DNA of 47,220 nucleotides, taken from NCBI RefSeq assembly GCF_029335485.1, contig NZ_JARJLM010000349.1, positions 1 to 47,220 of the forward strand. The letters run 5' to 3'. Position numbers and translations under genes: made by a program. Below are positions 1-9,689 of this stretch, piece after piece. The stretch is from Cupriavidus basilensis. Lineage in GTDB: Bacteria > Pseudomonadota > Gammaproteobacteria > Burkholderiales > Burkholderiaceae. The stretch's first letter is position 1, and each line of letters begins with the position of its first letter. Under the pieces are notes generated by a model. That model had not been told where the DNA came from, made no database searches, and saw only the letters and a program-made list of their open reading frames with translations.

Positions 1-70
1 CTGGGGCTTGGCAATGCATGTGACGGGTGGTTCTGGCGCAAACGCAGGCGTGCGCGCGACACCCGTTCCG

Positions 71-90
71 GGCACCTCTGTTCTGGTGCC
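71..90. repeat. short inverted repeat, function unknown
   Basis: Six-base arms GGCACC and GGTGCC are separated by 8 bases. The first 190 bases of the window contain no reading frame I can support; this is the only structure seen there. It could be an operator or a weak hairpin in front of a gene lying off the left edge. Confidence 0.3.
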
Positions 91-195
91 ATCTAATTGT
101 CATTCTAGCCGAGCCAGCAGTGGTAACGCGGCAATCACCTGACGCGGGGCAGGGGCGTTGAGCCGGCGAGCCTCCGCGGACGTGGCGCAGGCATG

Positions 196-223
196 AAAAA
201 AGGGACGGCATCGCCGTCCCTTT
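196..223 (-). terminator. rho-independent terminator of rne
   Basis: An 11-bp perfect stem (199-209 with 213-223, arm AAAGGGACGGC) with a 3-base loop is followed on the minus strand by a run of six T. It lies about 20 bases past the rne stop codon, so it should end the rne transcript. Confidence 0.85.
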
Positions 224-245
224 CCTGCTGCACGCGGGGTACCGC

Positions 246-3200
246 TTACTTCTGCGGCGCCGTTTCCGCGCTGTTGCCGGCGGTCTCGACCAGAATCATC
301 GGACCTTCGGGCAGCGGCGGCAGGGGTTTGCGCTCACGCACGACGCGCGGTGCCGGCGGGATGCTGGCGGCAGCCTCCTGGGCGGCGCGCAGCTTGCTGC
401 TGTCGGTGTTGATCCACTCGAGGCCGGCCGAAGCCAGCATCGGTTGCAGGGTTTCGATCGCCACCGGAGCGGCAGCCACCGGGGCTGGCACGGCGGCCGG
501 GATGGCTGCGGGTGCGGCCACCGGCGCCTCGACGGCGGGGGCTTGCGCAGCCGGTGCCTGGGCGGCGGTTTCCGCCACCGCCGGGGCCGGCTGGTAAGCC
601 GCCGGGCTGGCCGCAACCACGGTTTCGATCACCGGTTCAGCCACCGGTTCGGCGGCGGTCGCGGCGACAGGCGTTGCCGGCACGTGCACGGTTTCCACCG
701 GCTGCATGGTCGGCTCGGGCGCTACCGCGGCCTCGACGGGCCGGGAAGCCGGTGCGCTGGGCGCCGTTTCGGCAACCACGGCGGCGGCTTCGGTCACGGC
801 TTCGGTGGCGACGGCGGCAACAGCCGGTGCGGCACTTTCGCGGCCTTCTTCGGCATTTTCGCCTTCACCGCCTTCACCGCCTTCGCTGGCCTGGACGCCG
901 TCGTCGCGTTCGCGGCGATAGCGATTGCGGCCACGGCGATTGCGGCGGCGGCGCTCTTCGCCTTCACCGTTCTCGGCGCCTTCCGGCGCTTCCGGGAACT
1001 CCGTGCGTGCGTTTTCGGCATCGTCGCGCGGCGCGGCCGGTGCGGCTACGGCCGGGGCGGCCACGGCAGCGCTCGCGGCGGCTGCGACGGCGGCGGTACC
1101 CACGGCTTCCGCGGCAAGGCCTTCGCCGGCTTCGCCTTCGCGCGGTGCTTCGCCGCGTTCACGCTGGCGATCGCGCTGGCGCTCGCGGCGTTCCTGGTTG
1201 CGGTCGCGGCGGCCTTCGCCACGGCCGTCGCTGCGCTCGGCACCTGCCACTTCGGGCTGGCGGGCCGGCTGGACTTCCAGTGCTGCCTGGCGCGGGGCGC
1301 GCCCGTTGCGCTCGCCACGTTCGCTGCGTTCTCCTCGCTCGCCACGGGCCTCGGCGCGTTCGCCGCGCTCAACGCGCGGTTCGCCACGCTCGCCACGTTC
1401 CTGGCGCTCGCCGCGCTGGCCACGGCCCTGGCGTTCTCCACGCTCGCCACCGCGTTCGCCGCGCTGGCCACGCTCGCCGCGGCCTTCGCCACGTGGGCCG
1501 CGCTGGGCGCGGTTTTCCGCGCTACGCGGCTCCGCGTCAACCGGCTTGGCCGGCTCGACGGCCGGGGCGGCCGGCTTGGCGCCGAACAGGTTCTTGAGCC
1601 AGCCGATGAAGCCGCCGCTGGCCACCGGCTGGGTGGCCGGTACGGCGGGACGTGCCACGGGGGCCTCCGGGCGGGGGGCGCGCTCGGCGCGCGGTACCGA
1701 GACCGGTGCCGGCTGTTCCGGCGTAATGCCCTTGACCGCGGCTTCCTGGCGCGGCTTGGCATCTTCCTTCTTGCGGCTGCTGTAGCTGGTATCGGCTTCC
1801 AGTTCCTTGGCGGCGGCCTCGGCCATCTTGTAGCTGGCGGTGCCTTCTTCCAGGCGCGGGTCGTCGTGGCGCAGGCGCTCCAGCTTGTAATGCGGGGTTT
1901 CGAGGTGCTTGTTGGGAATCAGCAGCACATTCACCTTGAAGCGCATTTCGATCAGGTTGATGTCCTGGCGCTTCTCGTTGAGCAGGAACGCAGCCACTTC
2001 CACCGGCACCTGGCAGTGGATGGCGGCGGTGTTCTCCTTCATCCCTTCTTCCTGGATGATGCGCAGCACCTGCAGGGCGGAGGATTCGGTATCGCGGATA
2101 TGACCGGTGCCATTGCAGCGCGGGCAAGTGATGTGCGAGCCTTCCGACAGCGACGGGCGCAGACGCTGGCGCGACAGCTCCATCAGGCCAAAGCGGCTGA
2201 TTTTGCCCATCTGCACGCGGGCGCGGTCATGGCGCAGGGCGTCCTTCAGGCGCGTTTCCACGTCCTTCTGAGCCTTGCTGGCCTCCATGTCGATAAAATC
2301 GATCACGATCAGGCCGCCCAGGTCGCGCAGGCGCAGCTGGCGGGCGATTTCATCGGCGGCTTCGAGGTTGGTGCGTAGCGCGGTTTCCTCGATGTCGGCG
2401 CCCTTGGTGGCGCGTGCCGAGTTCACGTCCACCGACACCAGGGCTTCGGTATGGTCGATCACGATGGCGCCGCCCGAGGGCAGCATGACCATGCGCGAAT
2501 ACGCCGATTCGATCTGGTGCTCGATCTGGAAACGCGAGAAGAGGGGAACATCGTCCCGGTACTTCTTCACGCGGTTCATGTTGTCGGGCATGACCACGCT
2601 CATGAAGGCGCGGGCCTGTTCGTAGATCTCGTCGGTATCGATCAGGATCTCGCCGATATCCGGCTGGAAATAGTCGCGAATGGCGCGAATCACCAGGCTG
2701 GATTCGAGATAGATCAGCAGCGGGGCCTTGTTGTCGCCGGCGGCGCCGTCGATGGCCTTCCACAGTTGGAGCAGGTAGTTCAGGTCCCACTGGAGCTCTT
2801 CGGCCGAGCGGCCGATGCCGGCGGTGCGGGCGATGGTGCTCATGCCTTCGGGCACCGTCAGCTGCGCCATGGTCTCGCGCAGTTCCTGGCGGTCCTCCCC
2901 CTCGATGCGGCGCGAAACGCCACCGCCGCGGGGATTGTTGGGCATCAGCACAAGGTAGCGGCCGGCCAGCGAGATAAAGGTGGTCAGCGCCGCGCCCTTG
3001 TTGCCGCGCTCTTCCTTCTCGACCTGGACGATCAGTTCCTGGCCTTCGTGCAGCGCGTCCTGGATGCGCGCGTTGCGCACGTCCACGCCTTCCTTGAAGA
3101 AGGCGCGCGCCACTTCCTTGAAGGGCAGGAAGCCGTGGCGCTCTTCGCCGTAGTTGACGAAGCAGGCTTCCAGCGACGGTTCGATACGGGTGATGACACC

Positions 3201-3329
3201 CTTGTAGATGTTGCCCTTGCGCTGTTCGCGCCCGGCAGCCTCGATGTCGATATCGATCAGTTTCTGACCGTCGACGATGGCGACGCGCAATTCTTCCTGT
3301 TGCGTCGCGTTAAAAAGCATGCGTTTCAT
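246..3329 (-). CDS. rne: ribonuclease E
   Basis: Essential endoribonuclease that starts mRNA decay, matures rRNA and tRNA, and scaffolds the RNA degradosome. The 1027-residue product has the S1 RNA-binding domain near residues 37-120, the RNase E/G catalytic core with the two metal-binding aspartates (VSVDVNS, Asp301; IVIDF, Asp344), and the zinc-link motif CPRCNGTG (Cys402, Cys405) that holds the tetramer. From about residue 500 it is a disordered tail: first Arg/Glu/Gly repeats (RGERGERG type), then an Ala/Pro/Val-rich stretch. This matches full-length RNase E rather than the shorter RNase G. The ATG at 3329 has a GAGG ribosome site 7 bases upstream. In enterobacteria rne is autoregulated through a long 5' leader; the long gap upstream is compatible with the same here, but that is inference. 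Confidence 0.97.
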   Translation of the reverse strand: MKRMLFNATQQEELRVAIVDGQKLIDIDIEAAGREQRKGNIYKGVITRIEPSLEACFVNYGEERHGFLPFKEVARAFFKEGVDVRNARIQDALHEGQELIVQVEKEERGNKGAALTTFISLAGRYLVLMPNNPRGGGVSRRIEGEDRQELRETMAQLTVPEGMSTIARTAGIGRSAEELQWDLNYLLQLWKAIDGAAGDNKAPLLIYLESSLVIRAIRDYFQPDIGEILIDTDEIYEQARAFMSVVMPDNMNRVKKYRDDVPLFSRFQIEHQIESAYSRMVMLPSGGAIVIDHTEALVSVDVNSARATKGADIEETALRTNLEAADEIARQLRLRDLGGLIVIDFIDMEASKAQKDVETRLKDALRHDRARVQMGKISRFGLMELSRQRLRPSLSEGSHITCPRCNGTGHIRDTESSALQVLRIIQEEGMKENTAAIHCQVPVEVAAFLLNEKRQDINLIEMRFKVNVLLIPNKHLETPHYKLERLRHDDPRLEEGTASYKMAEAAAKELEADTSYSSRKKEDAKPRQEAAVKGITPEQPAPVSVPRAERAPRPEAPVARPAVPATQPVASGGFIGWLKNLFGAKPAAPAVEPAKPVDAEPRSAENRAQRGPRGEGRGERGQRGERGGERGERQGRGQRGERQERGERGEPRVERGERAEARGERGERSERGERNGRAPRQAALEVQPARQPEVAGAERSDGRGEGRRDRNQERRERQRDRQRERGEAPREGEAGEGLAAEAVGTAAVAAAASAAVAAPAVAAPAAPRDDAENARTEFPEAPEGAENGEGEERRRRNRRGRNRYRRERDDGVQASEGGEGGEGENAEEGRESAAPAVAAVATEAVTEAAAVVAETAPSAPASRPVEAAVAPEPTMQPVETVHVPATPVAATAAEPVAEPVIETVVAASPAAYQPAPAVAETAAQAPAAQAPAVEAPVAAPAAIPAAVPAPVAAAPVAIETLQPMLASAGLEWINTDSSKLRAAQEAAASIPPAPRVVRERKPLPPLPEGPMILVETAGNSAETAPQK
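1290..1525 (-). repeat. Arg/Glu/Gly low-complexity repeats inside rne
   Basis: The nucleotide sequence repeats short units such as CGCTCGCCACG, coding on the minus strand for RGERGERG-type runs in the RNase E tail. Such arginine-rich segments commonly bind RNA. The repeat also keeps other frames open, producing spurious long antisense frames. Confidence 0.75.
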
Positions 3330-4089
3330 CGCATTACCTCACTCAATGCCGAGGATTGCACCGGCAAAGCGGTGCCCTCGGCGTTCCGTGGAGCACGCGA
3401 GGGAGCGAGTGGTGGCGCGAGAATTGCCGAAGGCGCCGGTGCGCAAATGAGCGCGGCCGGCTGGGCGCGGGTGAAAGAGAGGTAACGACGTCGATGCGCC
3501 GTCCGCATGGTCGGAGAGAACGCCGGTGTGCTGCTCTGCGCAGCGACCCGGCGGGTTTCCGGCTGGCATGGCGGCAACGCGGGCGCAAAGGGCGCCATCG
3601 CATCGCGGCCGGCCGCGGAAGGCCAAGACGCGTCAAAGAGCAAGTTTGTCGTCACGGCAATGCTGCTTCGCTACCTGACATCTCCTGGCGGGCGCACCTA
3701 CTACTTCTTGGAGTTCTGCGACCGGGCGCCGGTATAACCAGTCAGGTGGCGTCGGAAGCATGCCGGCGGCACCGTTTCCCGGTGCGGGCGGGACTTCTCT
3801 CACCAGAGCGGATGCCGCGAGAGCACCCGCTATCAAATTCTGTTCTACCTGAACACTCTATTCCCACGTGACCGCCGTCAGCGCCGAAGTTGCCTTTGGG
3901 CGACTTCCTGCGCGGGGCAGTACCGTGCGTGCTGCGTTTTTGCTGCCATTCACCAACCCGGGGCTCGCGTGGTACGCAAAGAAGCGGGAGGCTGGCAGGG
4001 CTGGCGGCAACCCGAAGTGTAAAATACGACGAATCGCCTACACCTGACTTGCGCTGCCGGTCTTTGGCCGGGACAGCGAGGAAATTATA
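3330..4089. promoter_or_regulatory. 760-bp divergent gap between rne and rluC, with probable rne leader
   Basis: No convincing protein gene lies here. On the minus strand 3732-3740 reads TGG-TTATAC, an extended -10 element (TGn plus hexamer) without a good -35; a start there would give an rne leader of about 390 bases, similar in length to the autoregulatory rne leader known in E. coli. On the plus strand a -10-like TAAAAT lies at 4020-4025, about 65 bases before rluC. Both promoter calls are inference from short motifs. Confidence 0.35.
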
Positions 4090-5097
4090 TTGAAAATGAA
4101 TGAGTTACGCCATCAAATTGAAAAAGAGGTGCGGGCCGCCGCGGCCGGGCCCCAGGTGGCGTACGTAACAATTGGCGACGAGGCCGATGGCCAGCGTATC
4201 GACAACTTCCTCCTGAAGCTCTCGAAAGGGGTGCCGAAGAGCCATGTCTATCGCATCCTGAGGTCGGGGGAAGTGCGCGTCAACAAGGGCCGGGTGGATG
4301 CCACCTATCGCCTCCAGCTTGGCGATGTCGTGCGGATTCCGCCCATGCGAGTGGCGGCGCCGGCACCCGATGGCGGCAAATTCGTGCCGCCGGCCAGTTT
4401 CCCGGTTGTCTTCGAGGATGAGTACCTGCTGGTGATCAACAAGCCTGCCGGCGTGGCCGTGCATGGTGGCTCCGGCGTGGCGTTCGGCGTGATCGAGCAA
4501 TTGCGGCGGGCGCGCCCGCAGGCCAAGTTCCTTGAGCTCGTGCACCGGCTCGACCGCGAAACCTCGGGCCTGCTGGTGCTGGCGAAGAAACGCACGGCGC
4601 TGGTCAACCTCCACGAACAGATGCGCGGCAGTGCGCTGGACAAACGATACTTCGCGTGCGTGGCCGGTCACTTCGAGAACGCCCGGCAGCACGTGAAGCT
4701 GCCGCTATTCAAATACACCACCGCCGAGGGCGAGCGCCGGGTGCGCGTGCAGGACGACGGCATTGCCTCGCATACCGTGTTCAACCGGCTGGAAGTCATG
4801 CCGGGATTCACCTTGCTGGAAGCGGAACTGAAGACGGGCAGGACCCACCAGATCCGGGTCCACCTGGCGCATTCCGGCTTCCCCATCCTCGGCGACGAGA
4901 AATATGGCGACTTCGCCCTCAACAAGGCGCTGGCCCGCAGCGGCGCCAATCCCGGGCTCAAGCGCATGTTCCTGCACGCGCACAGCCTGACTTTCACGCA
5001 TCCGATCAGTGGTGACATCATCACTGTCGTTGCTCCCATGCCGCCGGAGTGCGAAGCCTTCCTGCAGCAAGCCCGCAACCAGCGCGCCCGCGACTAA
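4090..5097 (+). CDS. rluC: 23S rRNA pseudouridine synthase RluC
   Basis: RluA-family enzyme; in E. coli RluC isomerises uridines 955, 2504 and 2580 of 23S rRNA. An N-terminal S4 RNA-binding domain (about residues 36-85) is followed by the catalytic domain with HRLDRETSG (152-160), Asp155 being the catalytic residue, and the late motif GRTHQIRVHL. The TTG at 4090 has GAGGA (4078-4082) 7 bases upstream, whereas the in-frame ATG at 4096 is 13 bases from it, so I favour TTG; the difference is two residues. Divergence from rne is the same arrangement as in E. coli, which supports RluC over other RluA paralogues. Confidence 0.93.
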   Translation: MKMNELRHQIEKEVRAAAAGPQVAYVTIGDEADGQRIDNFLLKLSKGVPKSHVYRILRSGEVRVNKGRVDATYRLQLGDVVRIPPMRVAAPAPDGGKFVPPASFPVVFEDEYLLVINKPAGVAVHGGSGVAFGVIEQLRRARPQAKFLELVHRLDRETSGLLVLAKKRTALVNLHEQMRGSALDKRYFACVAGHFENARQHVKLPLFKYTTAEGERRVRVQDDGIASHTVFNRLEVMPGFTLLEAELKTGRTHQIRVHLAHSGFPILGDEKYGDFALNKALARSGANPGLKRMFLHAHSLTFTHPISGDIITVVAPMPPECEAFLQQARNQRARD

Positions 5098-5116
5098 GGC
5101 GCCAACAAGGATACCA

Positions 5117-5776
5117 ATGGCCAGGCAACGCTTTGACCTGATCGTGTTCGACTGGGATGGAACCCTGATGGATTCCACCCCGACCATCGCCAAGTGCATC
5201 CAGCTCGCCAGCCGCGACCTCGGCCTGCCGGTGCCCGACGACAGCGCCGCCAGCCATGTGATCGGGCTGGGGCTCAAGGATGCGCTGTCGTACGCCGTGC
5301 CCACGCTCGATCCGGCCGACTATCCCAAGCTGGCCGAACGCTATCGCTTTCATTACCTGACCCGCGACGCGGAACTGGTGCTGTTCGAAGGCGTGCGCGA
5401 GATGCTGGAGGCACTGCATGCCGAGCACTATTTCCTTGGCGTGGCCACCGGCAAGACCCGCGTCGGCCTGCAGCGAGCACTGGAGGCGACCGGCCTGGCG
5501 CGCTGGTTCGACGCCACCCGCTGCGCCGATGAGACCTTCTCCAAGCCCCATCCCGCCATGCTGCAGGAGCTGACCCGCGAGCTTGGCCAGGAGATGGAGC
5601 GCACCGTCATGATCGGCGATACCACCCATGACCTGCAGATGGCGGTCAATGCCGGCGCGGCAGGGATCGGCGTCGGTTATGGCGCGCATCCGGCCGACAC
5701 CCTGCTGGCGATGGCGCCGCTGCATTGCGCCACTTCGATCGGCGACCTGAAGGACTGGCTGCTGACCCATGCCTGA
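5117..5776 (+). CDS. HAD-superfamily phosphatase (phosphoglycolate phosphatase-like)
   Basis: Subfamily IA haloacid-dehalogenase hydrolase of 219 residues. Motif I is FDWDGTLMDS with nucleophile Asp12 and Asp14; the conserved lysine lies in SKPHPAML; motif III is MIGDTTHDLQMA. A helical cap domain lies between. The ATG at 5117 is preceded by AAGGA (5107-5111); the frame is open further upstream but that part overlaps rluC. The gene follows rluC by 19 bases and overlaps the next gene, so the three are probably co-transcribed. The substrate cannot be read from sequence; Gph-like activity or general sugar-phosphate housecleaning is possible. Confidence 0.88.
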   Translation: MARQRFDLIVFDWDGTLMDSTPTIAKCIQLASRDLGLPVPDDSAASHVIGLGLKDALSYAVPTLDPADYPKLAERYRFHYLTRDAELVLFEGVREMLEALHAEHYFLGVATGKTRVGLQRALEATGLARWFDATRCADETFSKPHPAMLQELTRELGQEMERTVMIGDTTHDLQMAVNAGAAGIGVGYGAHPADTLLAMAPLHCATSIGDLKDWLLTHA

Positions 5777-6161
5777 CATGCGCGGAGAAAGGGGGGCTGG
5801 CGCGCGCCGCCGGTGCGCGGCCGACGAGCTGGCCGAAGGCGGCGGCGGGGTGCGCTTCGTGGTGGCGGTGGGCGGCCGGCCGGTGAGCGCCTTCGTGGTG
5901 CGTTTCGACGGCATTGCCCATGGCTACCTGAACCAGTGCGCCCATGTGCCGATGGAGCTCGACTGGCAGGAGGGGCAGTTTTTCGAGTCCTCGGGCCTAT
6001 ACTTGATGTGCGCGACACATGGCGCGATTTATGCGCCGGACAGCGGCCTGTGCGTCGGCGGCCCTTGCCGCGGCGCCTCGCTATCCAAGCTGCGCATCGA
6101 AGAGCGCGACGGTAATGTGTACTGGTTGCCGGAAAGCCCCTACGAAGCACCCGCTGGCTAG
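5769..6161 (+). CDS. small Rieske [2Fe-2S] domain protein
   Basis: A 130-residue soluble protein that is essentially one Rieske fold. The first cluster ligands are in the C-x-H pair NQCAHVPM, the second in the C-x2-H pair CATHGAIY. There is no signal peptide or membrane helix, so it is probably a cytoplasmic ferredoxin-like electron carrier rather than a bc1 subunit. It overlaps the HAD phosphatase gene by 8 bases and is followed 69 bases later by the S49 peptidase. Its redox partner is not visible in the window. Confidence 0.85.
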   Translation: MPDMRGERGAGARRRCAADELAEGGGGVRFVVAVGGRPVSAFVVRFDGIAHGYLNQCAHVPMELDWQEGQFFESSGLYLMCATHGAIYAPDSGLCVGGPCRGASLSKLRIEERDGNVYWLPESPYEAPAG

Positions 6162-6230
6162 CGGGGCAGCCCGCAGGGCCGGATGCTGGGCAATACTTCA
6201 TTCCTAATCAAGAGCCAAAGAGCCAACTGC

Positions 6231-7400
6231 ATGACAGAACAGCAAAAGCCGCCTCACGACGAATCTGGCAAGCCGCAGGAGCCGTCTGCTACTGCCGGCG
6301 CCGGGACGCCGGGAGCCGCGGACGACCGGCTGGAAACGGCCTCGCAGGCCGATTTCCCGCTGGAGCAGGACTTGCGCGCCGGCGATGCCGCGGCACAGCG
6401 CGAAGCCAGCCAGCGCAAGGCGCGCCTCGCCGGCCGCGACGTCGGGCCGGTGCCTACCGGGACCGGCTGGGAGCGGGATGTGCTGGAAAAGGTGCTGATG
6501 GCGACCTTGCGCGAGCAGCGTGCGGCGCGCCGGTGGCGCATCTTCTTCCGATTTGTCGGGATCGGCCTGCTCGCCTTGCTGTTCTTTGCCATTTTTGACT
6601 TCAAGGGCGATGGCAGCATTACCACCTCGGGCCGCCATACCGCGATGGTCTCGCTCGATGGCGAGATTGCCGCGGGCACGCCGGCCAGCGCCGAGTCGAT
6701 CAATGCCGCCCTGCAAGCCGCGTTCGCCGATACCAATGCGGCCGGCATCATCCTGAAGATCAACTCGCCGGGCGGCTCTCCGGTCCAGGCCGGCATGATC
6801 AACGACGAGATCCACCGCCTGCGGGCCCTCTATCCATCCAGGCCTTTCTACGTGGTGGTGGAGGAAATCTGCGCTTCCGGCGGCTACTACGTGGCGGCGG
6901 CGGCGGACAAGATCTATGTCGACAAGGCCAGCATCGTCGGCTCGATTGGCGTGCTGATGGATGGTTTTGGCTTCACCGGGCTGATGGACAAGCTGGGGGT
7001 CCAGCGCCGTCTTTATACCTCCGGAGCCAACAAGGGCATGCTCGATCCATTCTCTCCCGAGGTGCCGAGGCAGAAGCAATATGCCGAGACCATGCTCAAG
7101 CAGATTCACCAGCAGTTCATCGATGTGGTCAAGCAAGGCCGCGGCGATCGTCTCAAGAACGACCCGGATCTGTTCTCCGGCCTGTTCTGGTCGGGCGAGC
7201 GCAGTGTGGAGCTGGGGCTGGCCGACGGCCTGGGCAACGCGGACTATGTGGCGCGCGATCTGTTCAAGGCGGAAGACATCGTGGACTACACCGTCAAGGA
7301 GAACATCGCGGAGCGGGTCGCCAAGCGCTTTGGCGCGGCGGTGGGTACGGCAGCGATGAAGACGATGCTGCTTGGCGCTCGTGCGCAGGCCATGCATTGA
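6231..7400 (+). CDS. sppA: S49-family signal peptide peptidase (SppA-like)
   Basis: Membrane-bound serine protease thought to degrade cleaved signal peptides. The 389-residue product has a long charged cytoplasmic N-terminus (1-100), one transmembrane helix (about 105-124) and a single S49 domain, so it is the short bacterial form rather than the tandem-domain E. coli SppA. The catalytic dyad is readable as Ser216 (in ICASGGYY) and Lys268 (in SGANKGM); INSPGGSP precedes them. I chose the ATG at 6231 because the upstream in-frame extension looks non-coding, although its ribosome site is weak. Confidence 0.9.
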   Translation: MTEQQKPPHDESGKPQEPSATAGAGTPGAADDRLETASQADFPLEQDLRAGDAAAQREASQRKARLAGRDVGPVPTGTGWERDVLEKVLMATLREQRAARRWRIFFRFVGIGLLALLFFAIFDFKGDGSITTSGRHTAMVSLDGEIAAGTPASAESINAALQAAFADTNAAGIILKINSPGGSPVQAGMINDEIHRLRALYPSRPFYVVVEEICASGGYYVAAAADKIYVDKASIVGSIGVLMDGFGFTGLMDKLGVQRRLYTSGANKGMLDPFSPEVPRQKQYAETMLKQIHQQFIDVVKQGRGDRLKNDPDLFSGLFWSGERSVELGLADGLGNADYVARDLFKAEDIVDYTVKENIAERVAKRFGAAVGTAAMKTMLLGARAQAMH

Positions 7401-7464
7401 TCTGTATGCAAGATGCGGGAAAATGGGGCGTAAATGCCCCATTTTTCGTTTTATGCCCCCGCTC

Positions 7465-8196
7465 TCAACCTGCCAGCAGCGAAAAAATGGCCGGCCGCTT
7501 GTGCAGATCCAGTCGCTCCGGCCGCCACTCGGAAATCGGCAGCGTGACGATCGCTTCGCTTGGCAAGGTCAGGTCGACCGCGATCGACAGCATGGTGCCG
7601 CCGGCGCAATGCTGGCGCATGGCTTCCAGCAAGGGGCCGTTGCGGTAGGGCGTTTCAATCCAGACCTGGGTCTGGTGTGCCTTGCGTGAAAGCTGCTCCA
7701 GCTCGCGCAAGCGCTGCGCGCGCTCGCCGGCGTCCACCGGCAGGTAACCGTTGAAGGCAAAGCTCTGGCCGTTCAGGCCCGAGCCCATCACCGCCAGCAG
7801 GATCGAACTGGGGCCCACCAGCGGGCGCACGCGTACACCCCTGGCATGGGCCAGGCGCACCAGGTTGGCGCCGGGATCGGCCACGGCCGGCACACCGGCC
7901 TCCGACAGCAGGCCGCCGTCGCGGCCCTCGCGGATTGGTGCAAGCAAGGCCGCCAGTGCATCGTCACGCGTGTTGACGTTCAGTTCGCGGATCTCGATCT
8001 GCTGGATCGGCCGGGCCAGCGGACAGGTTTCGCCCAGCTTCTTGAGGAAGGCGCGTGCCGTCTTGGCGTTTTCCGCCACCAGGTAGTCCAGTCCGGCGGC
8101 GATTTGCTGCACGCCGGCCGGAATCACGTCCGGCAAGGGGTCGGTTTCGTCGCGCTTGCCCAGGGTGTTGGGAATCAGGTACAGGATGCCGCTCAT
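7465..8196 (-). CDS. RsmI-like tetrapyrrole-methylase-family SAM methyltransferase
   Basis: A 243-residue member of the TP-methylase fold, most like RsmI (16S rRNA C1402 2'-O-methyltransferase). The shared signatures are LLSEAGVPAVADPG and LVGPSSILLAVMGSGL. It differs from RsmI in lacking the usual N-terminal GNLxD segment (here PNTLGKRDE) and in being shorter, so it is probably a paralogue of unknown target. It lies 66 bases downstream of the maf gene on the same strand and is likely co-transcribed with it. Methyltransferase activity is inferred from family; no substrate can be assigned. Confidence 0.8.
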   Translation of the reverse strand: MSGILYLIPNTLGKRDETDPLPDVIPAGVQQIAAGLDYLVAENAKTARAFLKKLGETCPLARPIQQIEIRELNVNTRDDALAALLAPIREGRDGGLLSEAGVPAVADPGANLVRLAHARGVRVRPLVGPSSILLAVMGSGLNGQSFAFNGYLPVDAGERAQRLRELEQLSRKAHQTQVWIETPYRNGPLLEAMRQHCAGGTMLSIAVDLTLPSEAIVTLPISEWRPERLDLHKRPAIFSLLAG

Positions 8197-8262
8197 GCTT
8201 GGTTCTCTTGCTTTTGTTTCGACTGCTTTGTTTGTCTGCCCGCGCCATCGGCGCGGCCGCCC

Positions 8263-8862
8263 TCAGTCCTGGAAAAAAGGGTAGCCGGCCTGGCGCAGCA
8301 TGGTGGTCAGCGCAATCAGGGGCAGGCCCACCAGCGCGGTAGGATCGTCCGATGCCATGTGCGAGAGCAGGGCGATGCCGAGGCCTTCGGATTTGGCACT
8401 GCCCGCCACATCGTAAGGGCGTTCGATGCGCAGGTAGGCTTCCAGTTCGTGGTCGGGGAGTTCGCGGAAGGTTGCGCGGGTCTGGACATCCGCGAGCTGG
8501 GCGTGGCCGTTGCGGCCATCGAGCAGGCACAGCGCGGAATGGAAGGTGACGGTACGGCCTCGCATCAGCTGCAATTGTGCTAGCGCCTGTTCATGCGAGC
8601 CAGGCTTGCCGATCTGCCTGCCGTCCAGCGTGGCTACCTGGTCAGAGCCGATCACCAGGGCGCCCGCATGGCGCTCGGCAATAGCCTGGGCTTTGCTGCG
8701 GGACAGCCGCAGTGCGGTGGCTTCCGGGCTTTCTCCGGCAAGAGGGGTCTCGTCGATGTCTGGTACCGCCACCTCGAATGGAATGCGCAGCCGTTGCAGC
8801 AGTTCGCGGCGATAGGGCGAACTGGAGCCCAGGATCAGGGTGGGGCGGGAAGTTTGCGGCAT
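8263..8862 (-). CDS. yceF: Maf-family nucleotide pyrophosphatase (YceF-like)
   Basis: Maf proteins hydrolyse non-canonical or modified NTPs; the YceF subgroup prefers m7GTP. The 199-residue product begins [15 protein letters not shown] (the Maf signature) and has [16 protein letters not shown] and [11 protein letters not shown]. The ATG at 8862 is preferred; an in-frame GTG at 8919 would add 19 residues without homology and would run into the divergent promoter. Placement back-to-back with yceD-rpmF is as in E. coli, which supports YceF over the YhdE subgroup. Confidence 0.88.
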   Translation of the reverse strand: MPQTSRPTLILGSSSPYRRELLQRLRIPFEVAVPDIDETPLAGESPEATALRLSRSKAQAIAERHAGALVIGSDQVATLDGRQIGKPGSHEQALAQLQLMRGRTVTFHSALCLLDGRNGHAQLADVQTRATFRELPDHELEAYLRIERPYDVAGSAKSEGLGIALLSHMASDDPTALVGLPLIALTTMLRQAGYPFFQD

Positions 8863-8911
8863 AAGTGATTGAGCGAAAAGGGAAAGCGCCGGATAGCCAT
8901 CTTCCAAAATT

Positions 8912-8941
8912 TTGACCACGGCCGAAAAAACGTCGTATAAT
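8912..8941 (+). promoter_or_regulatory. sigma-70 promoter of the yceD-rpmF operon
   Basis: TTGACC (8912-8917) and a perfect TATAAT (8936-8941) are separated by 18 bases, about 150 bases before yceD. This is the best consensus promoter in the window and fits constitutive, growth-linked expression of ribosomal protein L32. Confidence 0.8.
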
Positions 8942-9092
8942 CTTCGGTTTCAGCCAAGCAAGTCCGGCGCAATTTCCGTGTGTTAACCGGTATTGTGCGG
9001 CCCCAGGAACATGTTTCGATGGTGAATAACCCTCGGCACCACGCTCCAGGCCGCTATGCCCGGAATGCTCCGGCAAAACGGCACGATAAGAC

Positions 9093-9689
9093 ATGACCCA
9101 GCCGATTGACCTGCGCGCGCTCGATCTCTTTGCTTTTTGCCGCGCCGGCGGGAATGCAGCCGGCGAAGTTGCGGCGCGCGATTTGCCGCGCATCATAGCC
9201 GAGACCGCAGCGCAAGCGCCAGTATCGGCGCCGGACGAGGTGTTCGGCTACGTGCTTACCGGTTTTGTCGAGGAAGACACCAGCGAGCCAGGCACGGCGC
9301 CGACGCAGCATCTGTATATCGATCTCTCCGTGAACGGACGGGTGTGGCTGGATTGCCAGCGCTGCCTGCAGGTTTATACCGAGACGATCGCTACGGACAT
9401 GTGCTTCGAAGTGGTGGCCAGCGAGGAAGACGCCGACGCTGCGCCGATGGACGATGACGAAATCGACGTGATCGTCGGGTCCAAGCGCTTCGACCTGCTG
9501 TCGCTGATTGAAGATGAAGTGCTGCTGGCTTTGCCGGTGGCGCCCAAGCATGACGTTTGCCCGCAGGTACACGAAAGCCTCGTGACCGGGGTGGACGGAC
9601 AGGCGGAACCCGAACCCGAGGTTCTGCCGGAAGAGGAAAAACGGCCTTCGCCCTTTGCGGCGCTGGCTGGCCTGAAGACCAAGCACTGA
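9093..9689 (+). CDS. yceD: YceD / DUF177 protein (23S rRNA accumulation protein)
   Basis: A 198-residue DUF177 family protein. In E. coli YceD, co-transcribed with rpmF, is needed for normal 23S rRNA accumulation. The characteristic metal-binding-like segment WLDCQRCLQ is present near the centre, followed by an acidic region (EEDADAAPMDDDEID) and the conserved LIEDEVLLALP. It sits directly before rpmF, the order seen in most proteobacteria. The N-terminal ATG follows the strong promoter upstream. Confidence 0.9.
   Translation: MTQPIDLRALDLFAFCRAGGNAAGEVAARDLPRIIAETAAQAPVSAPDEVFGYVLTGFVEEDTSEPGTAPTQHLYIDLSVNGRVWLDCQRCLQVYTETIATDMCFEVVASEEDADAAPMDDDEIDVIVGSKRFDLLSLIEDEVLLALPVAPKHDVCPQVHESLVTGVDGQAEPEPEVLPEEEKRPSPFAALAGLKTKH

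Noticed and set aside
1-190. 5' end of a minus-strand gene at the left edge
   Set aside because: A minus-strand ATG at 19 leaves only six codons, too few to support a gene.
444-2378. 644-codon open frame on the plus strand opposite rne
   Set aside because: It lies antisense to the well-conserved RNase E and is Gly/Ala/Arg-rich low complexity, as expected when GC-rich repeats remove stop codons. No domain is visible.
3732-3740. plus-strand reading of the same site as a TATAAC -10 for rluC
   Set aside because: The nearest -35-like TTGGAG is 19 bases away and the site is more than 350 bases from rluC; the minus-strand extended -10 reading is somewhat better.
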